DNA from: Campylorhamphus procurvoides
Lineage: Eukaryota > Chordata > Aves > Passeriformes > Dendrocolaptidae
Length of the DNA stretch: 64,000 nt
Assembly: GCA_013396655.1 (NCBI GenBank)
Contig: WBMV01004890.1
Span: forward strand, 252,273 to 316,272
Direction of reading: 5' to 3'
Part shown: positions 10,416 through 21,200 of the stretch, in pieces
Numbering within the stretch: position 1 is the first letter of the stretch
Layout: the number at the start of each line of letters is the position of its first letter
The notes under the pieces: generated by a model
What the model saw: the letters and a program-made list of their open reading frames with translations, nothing else
Told to the model about the DNA's origin: nothing
The model's database searches: none
Made by a program: the position numbers and the translations under genes

Positions 10416-12430
10416 AATGATGTCTGGGCTGGCACGGGTTGAGGTTAAGGTGTGCACTGGCACAGACGGAGCAGCCCTCCCGTGTGTCCCCTCCTGGCAC
10501 TGGTTGAGGTGCCCCGGGCACAGCCTGGATGAGTTCTGGCCAGGTGGTTGGGACAGGAGCGTGGGGGAGTCTGTGCCCCCAGACTGAGCCCGACACCGCC
10601 GCCACGCACACACAGCCCCGTGGGCACCTGCACCTGCCCACTGACCCATCCACCAGAGCCTCCACACACCCGAGTTCCCCCAGTCCATGCACTGCCCCTA
10701 CACATCCCTGCACACACAGGTGCTGTCCCTATACACACCCCCTGCAATCCAGCACAGCCTGCTGCCCTGCTGCACCGCCTGCTCTCGATCCCTCAGTGCA
10801 CCCTGAGCCNGGCACGCAATTGCCCTGCTGCACTGCCTGCTCTCGATCCCTCAGTGCACCCTGAGCCACTGCACCCCACAGTATGCCTTGTTCATCTTCC
10901 CTCAGTGCACCCTGAGCCACTGCACCCCACAGTATGCCCTGTCCAGCCCCTGTTCTCCTCGAACCACGGGCACATCCCTGTGCACAGAGACTCCAGAGCT
11001 GCCCTGCCCTAGCCCTCTGTCCTGCACACGGGCTGTGCCGGTGCTGGTGCCGTGGGGACTGGGTGACCCCGACCCCTGGGAAGGGAGGACACCTGGCAGA
11101 GCCCAGGGGGATCAGCACTGATATTGCAGGTGCTGTGGGAAGGAGGGCACTCTGAGGCACGGTGGTTTATGCAGACCCCTGTGTGCCCCAAGGGATGAAG
11201 GTGGGCAAGGTAACAAAGGCAAGGTAGATGAGGATGGTGAGGAAGATGAGGAGGGTGAGCGGGCTTGTGGAGCTTCCAGTAGGTTCGGGAGCTGGCACAG
11301 TCCAGCAGGGGACAGTTCACACCCGTGTTTCCTCCGTGGCCCACGGTTCTTATCGTTTGTGTTTGGGGGAGATTAGCTCGGTNGGAGGGAGGAGGGAGGG
11401 CTGGTGGGGGCTGATCTTCTGAGATACAGCGGAGGAGCAGCGTGTCTGGTGCCTGTGTGTGCCCCGGGGGGGGGCAGCTGCCAAGGCAGCAGAGCCCTGC
11501 AGTGGCACAAGGATAAATGGGTGCAAATGCACACGAGCACACTGGGATGCACACTGGGATGTGCCTGAGGATGGAGGATAAACGCTGTGGGTTCACCTGC
11601 AGCAGAAGGGCTGGCTTGGCTGGGCATTGGCGGTCCTGTGTGTGTGCAGGCAGGGTTCCTGAACTCCCCATACCTGCCTTCTGCCTGCACTTGGACACCT
11701 CAGGCACCCCTCTGCTGCAGGACCTCATCTCCTCCCTCTGGTGTCACAGCACAGGGCAAACCCAAGGCCAGTTTAATATCTCACAGCCCATCAACTGTGG
11801 CCAATGATTTTTTAAGTTGAGGTTCCAAAGCCCTGAAACCAGTGTCCCAGTGCTGGACTGCAGCTCTGCCCACCCCACTGCCAGCCTGCCCATGTGCCAG
11901 GGGAAGTGCAGACACCTGGGACAGGTGTGGGGGCTCTTCGCTGGCAGACAGCTGGGATTTGTGGCTCAGGGGCTTGAGTCCAAGAGAAGTCTTTGTGCTT
12001 AACAGTCTGTGGTGGATTTCTTTCACTCCATGAATTCTCTGATTGCTTTTGGAGCTCATGCAAGCACTTAGCTTCCATAGCATCCCTAATAAAATCCTAA
12101 ACAGCATCTTGATAGGTGGAGACAGGCAGGATTTCTCCTACGCCCCCTCCCTCCCCCCAAGAATCCTTCAGAGGGATGTGAGGACCATTTGTCTTGGTGC
12201 AGCCCTTCCCCTGCTGCCTGGAGGGATGCAGGCACAGCCAGGTGCCAGGCTGAGCTCCATTCCAGGGTCCTGCTGTCAGCTGCATCCCATGCTGGAGAGG
12301 GGTGGGAGCAGGTAGGACCCTGGGGGACACCCAGGGAGCCCATGGCTGGTGCTGCCCTTGCTGTACCACGTCTGGCACTCCCTCCCTCTGGCAGGAGCCA
12401 GCCCACCCCAGCCCTCGGCGCCGGCACAGA
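10416..12430. other. alphaA-alphaD intergenic region, no gene seen
   Basis: CA/CCC-rich DNA containing a local tandem duplication (10757-10936), single N joins at 10810 and 11383, and a run of nine G near 11466. No coding exon is recognised. Confidence 0.5.
10757..10936 (+). repeat. Short tandem duplications of about 53-63 bp
   Basis: The phrase CTCAGTGCACCCTGAGCC recurs three times (ending near 10809, 10866 and 10920). The first two are embedded in a longer shared block (CTGCTCTCGATCCC), and the last two in another (ACTGCACCCCACAGTATGCC). A single N at 10810 shows an uncertain join in the array, so copy number may be wrong. Confidence 0.8.
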
Positions 12431-12456
12431 CAACACAATGCTGTGGCAAAAGGGTC

Positions 12457-12462
12457 TTTATT
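12457..12462 (-). terminator. HBAD: alphaD polyadenylation signal AATAAA
   Basis: TTTATT on plus, i.e. AATAAA on the gene strand, 27 bases after the stop codon, a short 3'UTR. Confidence 0.9.
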
Positions 12463-12488
12463 GATGGCACATGGGCACAGGTGGCAGC

Positions 12489-13516
12489 TCATCTGTACTT
12501 CTCAGCCAGCACGGCAGCCACGGCCGACATGAACTTGTCAACGGCAGCGTGCATCTCGGGGGTGTAGTCCTTGCCCAGGTGCACAGCCAGCACCACCTGG
12601 AAGCACTGCGCCAGCAGCTGCAAGGGGAAACAGGGCTTAGCACCACTGCTACAGCCCCCATGGCCCCGTCCCACTGCCTGCCCCTTGTCCCCTGTCCCCT
12701 GTCCCCCTTCCCGATCCCTGCCTACCATCCCCTGTACCTCAGACTCCACCCCCCATCCCCCATCCTCTGTCCCCCAGTCTCCGTAACCCATCTCCTGTTC
12801 CCCATCCCCATCCCTGTCTCCCATCCCCTGTCCCCAGTTCTCCATGTCCCATCCCCTGTCCCCATCTCCGTCCCTGTCTCCCATCCCCTGTCCCCAGTTC
12901 TCCATGTCCCATCCCCTGTCCCCAACTCTCCATCCCCCATCCCCTGACCCCCACACCGATCCCTGTCCNNNNNNNNNNNNNNNNNNNNNNNNNNNNNNNN
13001 NNNNNNNNNNNNNNNNNNNNNNNNNNNNNNNNNNNNNNNNNNNNNNNNNNNNNNNNNNNNNNNNNNNNNNNNTCCCCTGTCCCCCGTCCCCTGTCCCCCG
13101 CCTGCCTTGAAGTTGACGGGGTCCACACGCAGGTTGTAGGCGTGCAGGTTGCTGAGCTCAGACAGAGCCTGGCTGAGGTTGTCCAGGTTCTTCACGGCGT
13201 TGCCCAGGGCAGCCACCACCTTCTTGCCATGGCCACGGATCTGGTCAGAGCCATGGTGCAGGTCGAAGTGGGGGAAGTAGGTCTTGGTCTGGGGGTAGGC
13301 GGCGAACATCCTGGGGGAGTGGGACAGTCAGTGGTGCTCACCCCAGCCAGACCCACCACACCGGCCCCTCCGTGGGGCTCCCACCCGCTCGTCCCCCTTG
13401 CCCATGGGGTCCCCAGGTCTGCACCTCTCCAGGGTCTCGGCTCCAGCATCCTCCTGGCAGCCGCTTATCTTCTGCCAGACCTGCTGGACCAGCTTCTTGT
13501 CCTCGGCGGTCAGCAT
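12489..13516 (-). CDS. HBAD: Hemoglobin subunit alpha-D
   Basis: Alpha chain of the minor definitive hemoglobin HbD of birds, related to mammalian mu-globin (HBM). Exons on the minus strand: 13516-13425 (92 nt), 13310-13106 (205 nt), 12617-12489 (129 nt), giving 141 codons plus TGA. Start MLTAEDKK, heme segment [10 protein letters not shown], distal His in RGHGKKV, proximal His in SNLHAYNL, end LAEKYR. The protein is one residue shorter than alphaA at the N terminus, typical of alphaD. Intron 1 has a weak donor (GTGCAG). Intron 2 starts with GC (AAG|GCAGGC) and ends CAG. Such a GC-AG intron has been described for duck and chicken alphaD, so it is read as ancestral, not a sequencing error. Intron 2 also holds a pyrimidine-rich minisatellite and a 104-base gap that does not touch exons. 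Confidence 0.97.
12640..13100 (+). repeat. Pyrimidine-rich minisatellite in alphaD intron 2
   Basis: Nearly all of the intron is built from CCCATCCCCTGTCCCC-type units. A 60-bp higher-order unit is seen twice (12811-12870 and from 12871), with the N run 12969-13072 inside it. On the gene strand it is purine-rich (GGGGACAGGGGATGGG) and may form G-quadruplexes, which would explain the failed assembly. Confidence 0.85.
12969..13072. other. Assembly gap (104 N) in alphaD intron 2
   Basis: A run of N inside the pyrimidine-rich minisatellite; true intron length is unknown. Confidence 0.99.
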
Positions 13517-13574
13517 GGCGGCGGCTGGCAAGGTAGGCAGGGATTGGTGGCAGCAGTGCCCGTGGGGTTGCCCT

Positions 13575-13580
13575 CTTATA
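13575..13580 (-). promoter_or_regulatory. HBAD: alphaD TATA box
   Basis: CTTATA on plus, TATAAG on the gene strand, 59 bases upstream of the ATG and close to a double GATA site. Confidence 0.85.
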
Positions 13581-13602
13581 GCCACCAGCACCTCCGCCCG
13601 GC

Positions 13603-13614
13603 CTTATCTTATCA
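13603..13614 (-). promoter_or_regulatory. HBAD: Overlapping double GATA site in alphaD promoter
   Basis: On the gene strand the 12 bases read TGATAAGATAAG, two overlapping WGATAR motifs starting about 23 bases upstream of the TATA box. GATA-1 binding close to the TATA box is a known feature of chicken alphaD regulation; here it is inferred from sequence. Confidence 0.75.
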
Positions 13615-13619
13615 CACCG

Positions 13620-14218
13620 AGGGGCGGGGGGACACCCAGGCCCTGGGAGCGGCTGTGCCACTGCCTTGGGGGGCCCCAGCTGCCACTGGGGGCTCAGCCC
13701 TAAAGGGGCCCCTGGGGGCCCCAGCTACCCTGCCCTGCCCCACTGCACCAGCCCCACACCAGCCTGAGGGATGCCCCATGGGCAGCAGCAGCCCTGGGAA
13801 CGTCCAGTGGGTGTCACAGCCTTGTCCACCCTGGATAGAATGTCCTCCAGCCTCTTGTGATTCACCCTTCCCCCTGGCTCTGGGGGTGTTGGGGTGGGAC
13901 CCACAGGTGTCCCTGGTCCTCATGTCCTCCAGACTCTGGCACATCCAGCCCCTCTCTGCCCCATGGCCTCTGAATAGAAGCCACAGATAAGCCCTTCTGG
14001 GTCATGCTGGGGGTCTGCCATGAGAAACACCACCCCTCCAGCAGCCTGGAGAAATCTGGGCAGGGAAGAACCCCCTTTTTGAGTACATGGTCTTCCCAAA
14101 GTCTGTCCTGTGATGCTTCTCAGGCCTGGGCTCCTTCCCTTCTTCCCACTATGATGTGTACTCTTGCCTCTCCCCATAAACGCTGGGACATCCTGCAGGG
14201 CACCTGATGGTTGGTCAT
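13620..14218. other. alphaD 5' flank, no gene seen
   Basis: No exon. A single AGATAAG (13984-13990) lies about 0.4 kb upstream of the alphaD promoter and is the only strong erythroid-type motif noticed. Confidence 0.45.
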
Positions 14219-14221
14219 ACA

Positions 14222-14515
14222 ACCACAGAATTATAGGATAATAGAACTATTAAGGTTGGAAAAGCCCTCTAAGATTACTGAGTCCAAGGCCAACACTAAA
14301 CCATGGCCCCAGGTGCCACACCTGCACACCTTCTAAATCCCTCTGGGGATGGTGACTCCATCACTGCCCTGGGCAGCCTGGGCCAGGGCTTGACAAACCT
14401 TTCCACAAAGCAATTTTCCCTTATCCTCCCTGGTGCAACTTGAGGCAATTTTCTCTGCCACCTCCTTCTCTCAGCCTCTGTACAAAGCCTCTGGTACAAA
14501 CACAGGGTTAGGGAT
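14222..14515 (-). mobile_element. CR1 LINE 3' fragment
   Basis: Diverged CR1 tail in minus orientation: starts near CACAGAATTATAGGATAATAG, continues with AGGTTGGAAAAGCCCTCTAAG, then GGATGGTGACTCCATCACTG, CTGGGCAGCCTG and TGGTGCAACTTGAGGCAATT, the standard order of CR1 3' blocks. Confidence 0.9.
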
Positions 14516-14519
14516 GCAC

Positions 14520-15960
14520 CAGATGCTGACCTACCACCTAAGTCATGGATTTAAACCTTCACATTAGCCAAGACCCACAGATGAAGAATGTTTTAAAAGC
14601 TGTTGTGGCACACTCAGTGACATGTTTAGAGCCATTTGGTGGCCTGAGAGCTTCTGCACCACCTTTTTCCCCCTTGCCCAAACACAGCCCCTGAATTCAT
14701 GAAGGAGACAAGAATCACTGCTTGCAGTGCCAACTCAGGCTGTCTATCAGAGCGGGTTTAAGGCTTTGCACCCACCTTTTAATGTCAGAAGTCCTCTGAG
14801 ACAGGAGCTGACATGGTGCTGTGCTTTAGATTTTTGGCTGAACTGGCTCTGGTCACACGCTGATGGTCCAGATTTTTCTGAGCAGCATTTGCACAGCATT
14901 TGCACTCTGCCCCCACCCAGGGAATAGATTTTAGGGTACTGAGAGGGGACAAATGCGCCCAACTCATTTCATACCATATAACTCCATGCTCAGCAATAAA
15001 AGGGAAAAGAGAGGGTTTGAGGGAGATCTAGGGAATTTTCTCATCTTTTTTTACTCATGAACTGGCTGGATATTGGTTTATATCCAGGATGCAGGGAGTG
15101 ATTGCCTTTGCATCCCCTGTTTGTTTTTTTTTTCTGCCTTCCACTTCCACTTATCCTTCATTTATTAAATAATCATTTCTCTTTGTTTGTTTGATCTTGA
15201 CTTCCACTTTTCCTTGCTTTTATTATTCCTTTCTTCTTCCCCGATCCAATGGAGGGGAGGAAGTGAGTGAATGAGTGAGTGAGTGAGTGAGTGAGTGAGT
15301 GAGTGAGTGAGTGAGTGAGTGAGTGGGTAGTGCTTGGCTGCCCACTGGGGTGAACCCACAGCAGGTATGTATGGAGAATTCCTAGTCTTCCCAGATTTCA
15401 AATCCATATAAAACTCCTTGTGTTAAAATAAGAGATGTCAAGCTGAGGGGATGGTCCCTTTAGCAAACCTGTCCATCAGGTGTTCATGAAGCACATCTGA
15501 TACCATGTCCACACCCCGTGGAGAGAGATATGAGAAGACAATGCCCAGCATCACAACACATGGCAATGCAGGTTTTGTTCCCAACTGGCTGGGCTAGGGT
15601 TTGGATAGGCCAAACAAAAAGACTGGGTCTATTCAATATGCTAGCAGGGTAAAAGACTCTTTCCTTGTGAGCCTGTAAGCAGCCTTTGGTGGGTACACCT
15701 TAGTGAGCAGCAGCAGTCACAGGGCTGTAGCCTGTTCTGGGCTTCTGCTCAATGGGGTGTTGTTCCCACTGAATATTATGTTATTCCCACTGAATATTAT
15801 GTTATTCCCACTGAATTTGTACATCGTAGCACATGAATTAGTACAGTAATTCATTAGTATGTGAATTAGTATGTGAATTTACAAAGCTTACTATTTCCCC
15901 CTCCCTGTTGTGTAGCCATTTCAGAACACCCCTGCCTGAACAGTCAGGTGTAGGTGCAAC
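14520..15960. other. alphaD-pi intergenic region, no gene seen
   Basis: No coding exon. It contains a GAGT microsatellite and near 15765-15820 a small triplicated phrase (TTATTCCCACTGAAT). Confidence 0.5.
15262..15326 (+). repeat. (GAGT)n microsatellite
   Basis: About sixteen tandem GAGT/GTGA tetramers with one GAAT interruption near 15270. Confidence 0.97.
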
Positions 15961-16001
15961 ACATAGAGATAAAACACAGACCATTGCTCACTTTTGAATT
16001 A

Positions 16002-16007
16002 TTTATT
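16002..16007 (-). terminator. HBZ: pi-globin polyadenylation signal AATAAA
   Basis: TTTATT on plus; AATAAA on the gene strand, 111 bases after the stop codon. Confidence 0.88.
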
Positions 16008-16117
16008 GGGTTTTGCAGATGACCAAAGCCCTGCAGAGGAGGTCTCAGAGGGCTGCCTAGGAAGGGGTGACACCCCAGAGCCCGGGATGTGCCTCCCTCA
16101 CCCTCTGTGGAGGACAT

Positions 16118-18053
16118 TTATCTGTACTTCTCAGTCAGGACAGAGGAAACACTGGACAGGAACTTGTCCCACGCAGCATGAACTTCTGGGGTGAAGTCAC
16201 TGGGATAGCGGGCAGCCACGGAGCACAGGATACAGTGGGAAAGCAGCTGTAAGGGAAAACAGGGTGAAATCCATTATAACCAGCATCAGATGCCAGTCTG
16301 GGGGTCTGCCATGGAGCTTGGGCCCACTGTGCTCTGGGATGTCCCAGCCAGGGAAGAAGCACAGTTGCCTTTGGTATAGGGGAAAAGGCACTGCTTGCTC
16401 CCACTCCGTTTTCCAAATGTCCCATCCTTCCTCACCAAGGGGAAATGCAGCAAAGTGGAAATGCTTAGAATTTATTAAGACTTTGTTCAAGACAGGTGAT
16501 GTAACTTGATGTGCGAGGGAGGCTCATGAATTACAGCAAAGACAGCAGAGACTCGAGTCTGCCTAACGCAAACCATGGGAGCCCCTGAGTAGTTCTTTGC
16601 CTGCACTAGACCAGATCTTTCATTAAAAAGATCCGATCTCAGGTTAACAATCAGGTGGGGAACAAGCTGTGCAGTGCAGTCAGGGATCAAAGCCCCACGA
16701 GCCCCAGTGACATGTGGTCTCTAATGCTGTGCTGGCAGTTTGCACCCCTGCAAGTCTCCGTGCCCACTCACCTTGAAGTTCACGGGGTCCACCCTGAGGA
16801 TGTAAGCGTGCAGCTCGCTGAGCTTGGCCAGAGCTCCTCGGATGTCATCCACGTGCTTCACAGCTTCCCCGATGGCATTCATCACCTTGGAGCCATGAGC
16901 ACGAAGCTGAGCTGAGCCCTGGCTGAGGTCGAAGTGAGGGAAGTAGGTTTTCGTCTGGGGGTAGCTGAAGAAAAGCCTGGAGGAGAACATGGGAAGGAGG
17001 TTCAGCAGTGGAAACGGCATCCACGAGGTGGTAAAAACTTAGAGCAAGTGCAGAGTGAACCTTCAGTGGTGTAACAGGGCTTTGGGAGGTTTGGTCTTTC
17101 TGCTCTTAAACCTGTGTTGCAGCACATGCAGATTAGACAGCAGGGTAATCTGTACATACTAGAGAAGAATTAAATAATTTAGAACTCCATGTATTTTTGC
17201 TTGTGTTTGCTTTTAGTAAACAATAGCCCCAAATCATCATCAAATTTCTTCTCTTACACTGTAACCCAGTTTCCTGAACCTTCAAACTGAAATGAGCTGA
17301 GTGAACCAGAATTGATATGAGTGGTACTCAGAGCCCTGGAAGGAGAATCACAGTAGTTCATACTGAGCTGTAAACAAAATTTAAATAACTTTGAATAACA
17401 TAACAATTTCTAAACAATTTCCAGACTGTTATCCCTTTTGTGCCAGCTTGCTTAATTGGTCTGAACTTTGGATTACCGTGCCATGCTGCAGGCAGGGGCT
17501 CCAGTTGTCTTGTTTCCTAAGGGTTTGTTACTTATCAACTGGAACAATGAGATCTGAGCATCCAGTGAATTTAATGGATAGCTATTATCTTAGAAAGTGT
17601 AAGAGAAAGGGCATCACTTGTCCAATAAACCACTTCAAGTTCATCCCCTCACAGGGATAATGCTCTTTCAGGACACTGAGTATGAATGACTTTGAATTCC
17701 TCACCAGTGCCCCTGGCTATGAACTTCTCTGAATTGCTGTAAGGAGAGAAAAAACCTATTGAACTGCTTAGAAAATGATGGTTTGCCATGAGATTTTGAA
17801 GCATTTAGTAGCACAGATACAATTCCTGATGATTACTGACCAAACAACACGACTCCCCATCAACTCTCAGCGGTCCCAGACTGCTCCCACTCACCCAAGT
17901 TCTACCTGAGATGCATCCCAATAGCAATGCCCTCTTCGGAGGAGCGCTGGGACCTTACCTCTCCAGTGATTCTGCCCCAATGGCATCGGATTGGGTGGCC
18001 ACCTTGGCCCAGATGGTGACCACGGCGGCTTTCTCGGCTTGGGTCAGCGTCAT
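16118..18053 (-). CDS. HBZ: Embryonic alpha-type globin (pi/zeta)
   Basis: Embryonic alpha-like chain used in primitive erythrocytes, called pi in chicken and orthologous to mammalian zeta. Exons on the minus strand: 18053-17959 (95 nt), 16976-16772 (205 nt), 16246-16118 (129 nt), giving 142 codons plus TAA. Start MTLTQAEK, second exon begins [12 protein letters not shown], distal His in RAHGSKV, proximal His in SELHAYIL, end LTEKYR. Introns are at the usual alpha-globin positions with GT-AG ends (GTAAGG, GTGAGT), and are long for this cluster (about 982 and 525 bp), as in zeta genes. It is the first gene of the cluster and nearest to NPRL3 and the candidate remote enhancers. All core heme-contact residues checked are present, so it looks functional. 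Confidence 0.97.
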
Positions 18054-18130
18054 TGTGCAGGAGGTGCTGGCTCTGTCCCTCGCAGTGACCGCTTGGAGCA
18101 GGTTTGGACTCCCCAGCCTGATGGGCCTGG

Positions 18131-18137
18131 TTATAAA
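18131..18137 (-). promoter_or_regulatory. HBZ: pi-globin TATA box
   Basis: TTATAAA on plus; the gene strand reads CCCTTTATAACC, 78 bases upstream of the ATG, predicting a 5'UTR of about 50 nt. Confidence 0.75.
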
Positions 18138-18170
18138 GGGGAAGGGGAGAGCAGACCTTGGCTCCTGGCC

Positions 18171-18223
18171 ACCCTCATTGGTCACTCCAGAGGGCACTCC
18201 CAAGGAGTGGGACACGCTTATCT
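18171..18223 (-). promoter_or_regulatory. HBZ: pi-globin CCAAT, CACCC-like and GATA elements
   Basis: On the gene strand CCAAT lies at 18181-18177, followed by GAGGGTGG, a CACCC-type box on the opposite strand (18171-18176). AGATAAG lies at 18223-18217, upstream of the CCAAT box. A further TGATAAG occurs at about 18284-18290. This order matches vertebrate embryonic globin promoters. Confidence 0.7.
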
Positions 18224-18299
18224 CCCCAGGGAGCAGTGGCTATTCTGGCCAGGGTCAGTGCACTGCCCTCCTTGCTTGCTGCCCTTATCAGCTTCTTGC

Positions 18300-21200
18300 T
18301 TCTTAACAAAACCTCTCTGTGGCCCAAAGAAATTGTCTGGACACGTATTGATACATGAACAGGGAGATAATGCTGGAAAATGCCATTGATGAGGCATTAG
18401 GACACGTCTGAGCTGAAGAGCATGGGGACTTAAAGCAGACTAAGGAACTTGGAGAGGAATCCACATTCCCTCTCTTGGTTCACAGGTGTGAACACAAGAC
18501 TCTGGGCCTTTCTGGACCATATCATACACTTCCAGTATATGTGGCTGCCCTGTGGCACAGTATTTCACATGAAATGGTTCCTAGGGAGTGGTAGAGACAG
18601 GCTGGGAGATGTGTGGTATAGTTCAGAGGGGCAGTGAGACCCTGATTTTGTGAGAATAAGCAGAGATTTTGCCACTTTGTTCAGCACTGCCAGGACTTCA
18701 CTTTGCCAACCTCTTGAAATGACTTAGGGACCTACTCTGTAATTGATATGGATTATAACAGCAGTGATAGTGTTTCCTATGGATAAGAGAGTCTATTGTC
18801 CTACAAAAAGGTGTGTGTGTTGAGAAAGCCCAGTCAGACATTTCATTTTCATCACTAAATGCCTCATACTGCAAACCTTTCACTTCTAACTGTGTGGCCC
18901 TGCTCTTAATTACCCTTTGTACTGCCAAACAGCCCTCAGCATCACAGCCAGTGCTGGACATGCACAGGAACACCTGGTCCCACAATAGGTGCCTGGTACC
19001 ATCAGGGCACAAGCACACTGGATGGGTGAAGGACCAAAGAAGCAAAACAAAGACCAGCAGAGGTCTGTAATCACAGATAAGTGGGCAAAGTGCCAAAGAA
19101 ATACCCCATTGGAGATGGTTGCTGCTGAAGCTCTGGGAATGAATATCCTGCCAGCACATGAAGCAGAAGTAAATCTTTCTGCCATGCTGATAAACTACAA
19201 CAGCTTTACACATCACCACTGAGCCCTGGCAGCCTTGCACTGAAAGCTGGCTGGTGCAGTAGGACAGTCAGATAGTGTCCTCTGCCCAAATAGTCCTGCA
19301 CACTTGTGCACAGAAGGTTGATATGTCTCAGCCAGATTCCTCATCACGGGCAATGGCACCCCACTGCTACAGAGTCATCCTGCTAAGAGGGAAGCCCTAG
19401 GGATCTAATGATCCTTGGGGCATGCATGGATCAGAGTTCTAAAGTCCAGGTGTCACACAGGAGAGTGCACCAGCCTTGGAGTCCTGTGGGAGCCACAGTG
19501 TGGCTCTGCTGTGCTGCTGGGCAAGTGCTGGCCTTGGGGTGGGAGCCACGTGTGTTGTGTGTATGACAGGGATCTCTTCTGTGCTGTCACATGGGGATAG
19601 GTCTCTCCTCTCTGGGTAGACTCCATAGCCTGGAGGATTTGGTCCATTTGCTACAAATCCCACTTTTCTGGGAGTGTGGTTCTGCCACTGAATCCTGGGA
19701 TCAGCTGGGGATGAGCCAGTGGTGCCAGAAAAGTGTAGGGATGGGGACAGGCAGCAACTGCTGTATCCTCTGGTGTCCCTGGTGTCCTGGGGCAAGTGGC
19801 ACTTGGCAGAAGAGCTCTGACTCAGCCCTTGTATTCTGTGCTGGGCCCTGAATTTAAACCTCTCTGCATGTCACCTGTCCCACGAATTGGGAGAAACCTC
19901 GGGCTTTCCCAAAGGGCAGGCAAAAAGCACTTGGTGCCTCTTGGTCTGGCTGGGCTTGGTGATCTTGTGTTATCATCCCTTCTGTGGAAGCCAACAACTC
20001 ACTGGGATTTAATTTCAACTCGTGTTCAGTGCCACAGCTACTGCCCACAGGCTGGGTAACTCACTTTAGCAGGGGATACAAGAGGGAGCTCACCTGAGAG
20101 CAAGGGAGTACAATCACATTTCTATAGGGAATATTATCAGAGAGCTCTTTGTATATCTTCTCTTTGATAATACCACACATGTCCCCTGAAAACCTGGAGC
20201 TAACTGCCTACACAGGTGCAGAGCAGTGCAGTCTCCAATTCAAAGTGCCTCTGACAGCATGAGCAGCAGCCAGGGCACAGGACAACATGAGAGTCTGTTT
20301 ATACAGCTTAAATGGATGGCAGTAGCAAAGGAGGCTTTCATCATCCCTTGCTGCACACATTTCCAGAACTCACAGTTTTCCAGTAGAAAGATTACTTTGA
20401 AAATAAAGATGCAGTTGTGAAGTATCCATTTATATAATGTTTTTATCTCCTCCCCAAAGTACTGCCTGTTACATGGTGTGTCCATGGCTGTGCTCCAAGC
20501 TCTCCTCAGTGAGAGTGCTTTTAATCAGGGGTTACTCAATCAATGCTGTGACCCAGATATACACAGGGATAAGGCACACACCATCAGGATTCCTTCCTAT
20601 TTTGCTGCCCCACTGCGTAACCCGAACATTGGTTAGCTGTGACTGCAGGATTAAGGTCTGTGCAGGCACAATGCCTAAAGTGATGTGTGCACAGGAGGAT
20701 TCACCGTCACTGAAATCATTATGGAATTTGAATTCTTTTTCTGAGAGTCCCTCTTGCACTATCACAAAAAGCCAGAGCAGCCACAAGGTGACTGGTTTGC
20801 TAGAAGGAGCTCTTTGCCCACCCAGGCTCAGGACTGCACTGGGAATGGTTGAGGGAACTCCTCAGGAACGTGCCTGGTGGGAGAAGCATGACCCTCAGCT
20901 GTGTCACACAACATGACATGGAAAGTGACTGTCTCTGGCCTTGCATGGACCTCTCAGCCAAGCTCCTCATCCCAGTGCTCCAGCTGCCCACGGGGTAGTG
21001 AGACAGGGTGGTGCTGGCCTCAGCAATGCAGGGAGCTGGACAACGTGACTGCTGGTGTTCCTCTGTCACATGGCCAATACTGAAGCCATGTCCTCTGGGA
21101 AACCCCACCAAACCTGCCTCCCTCTTCTGCTGCTCCCTCTCATGATGATCCACAGGCTCAGCAGAATGTCCACCCTTGGGCAGATGGTGAATCTTCATGA

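Noticed and set aside
13142..13990. Plus-strand frame of 282 codons across alphaD
   Set aside because: Antisense shadow of alphaD exons 1 and 2.
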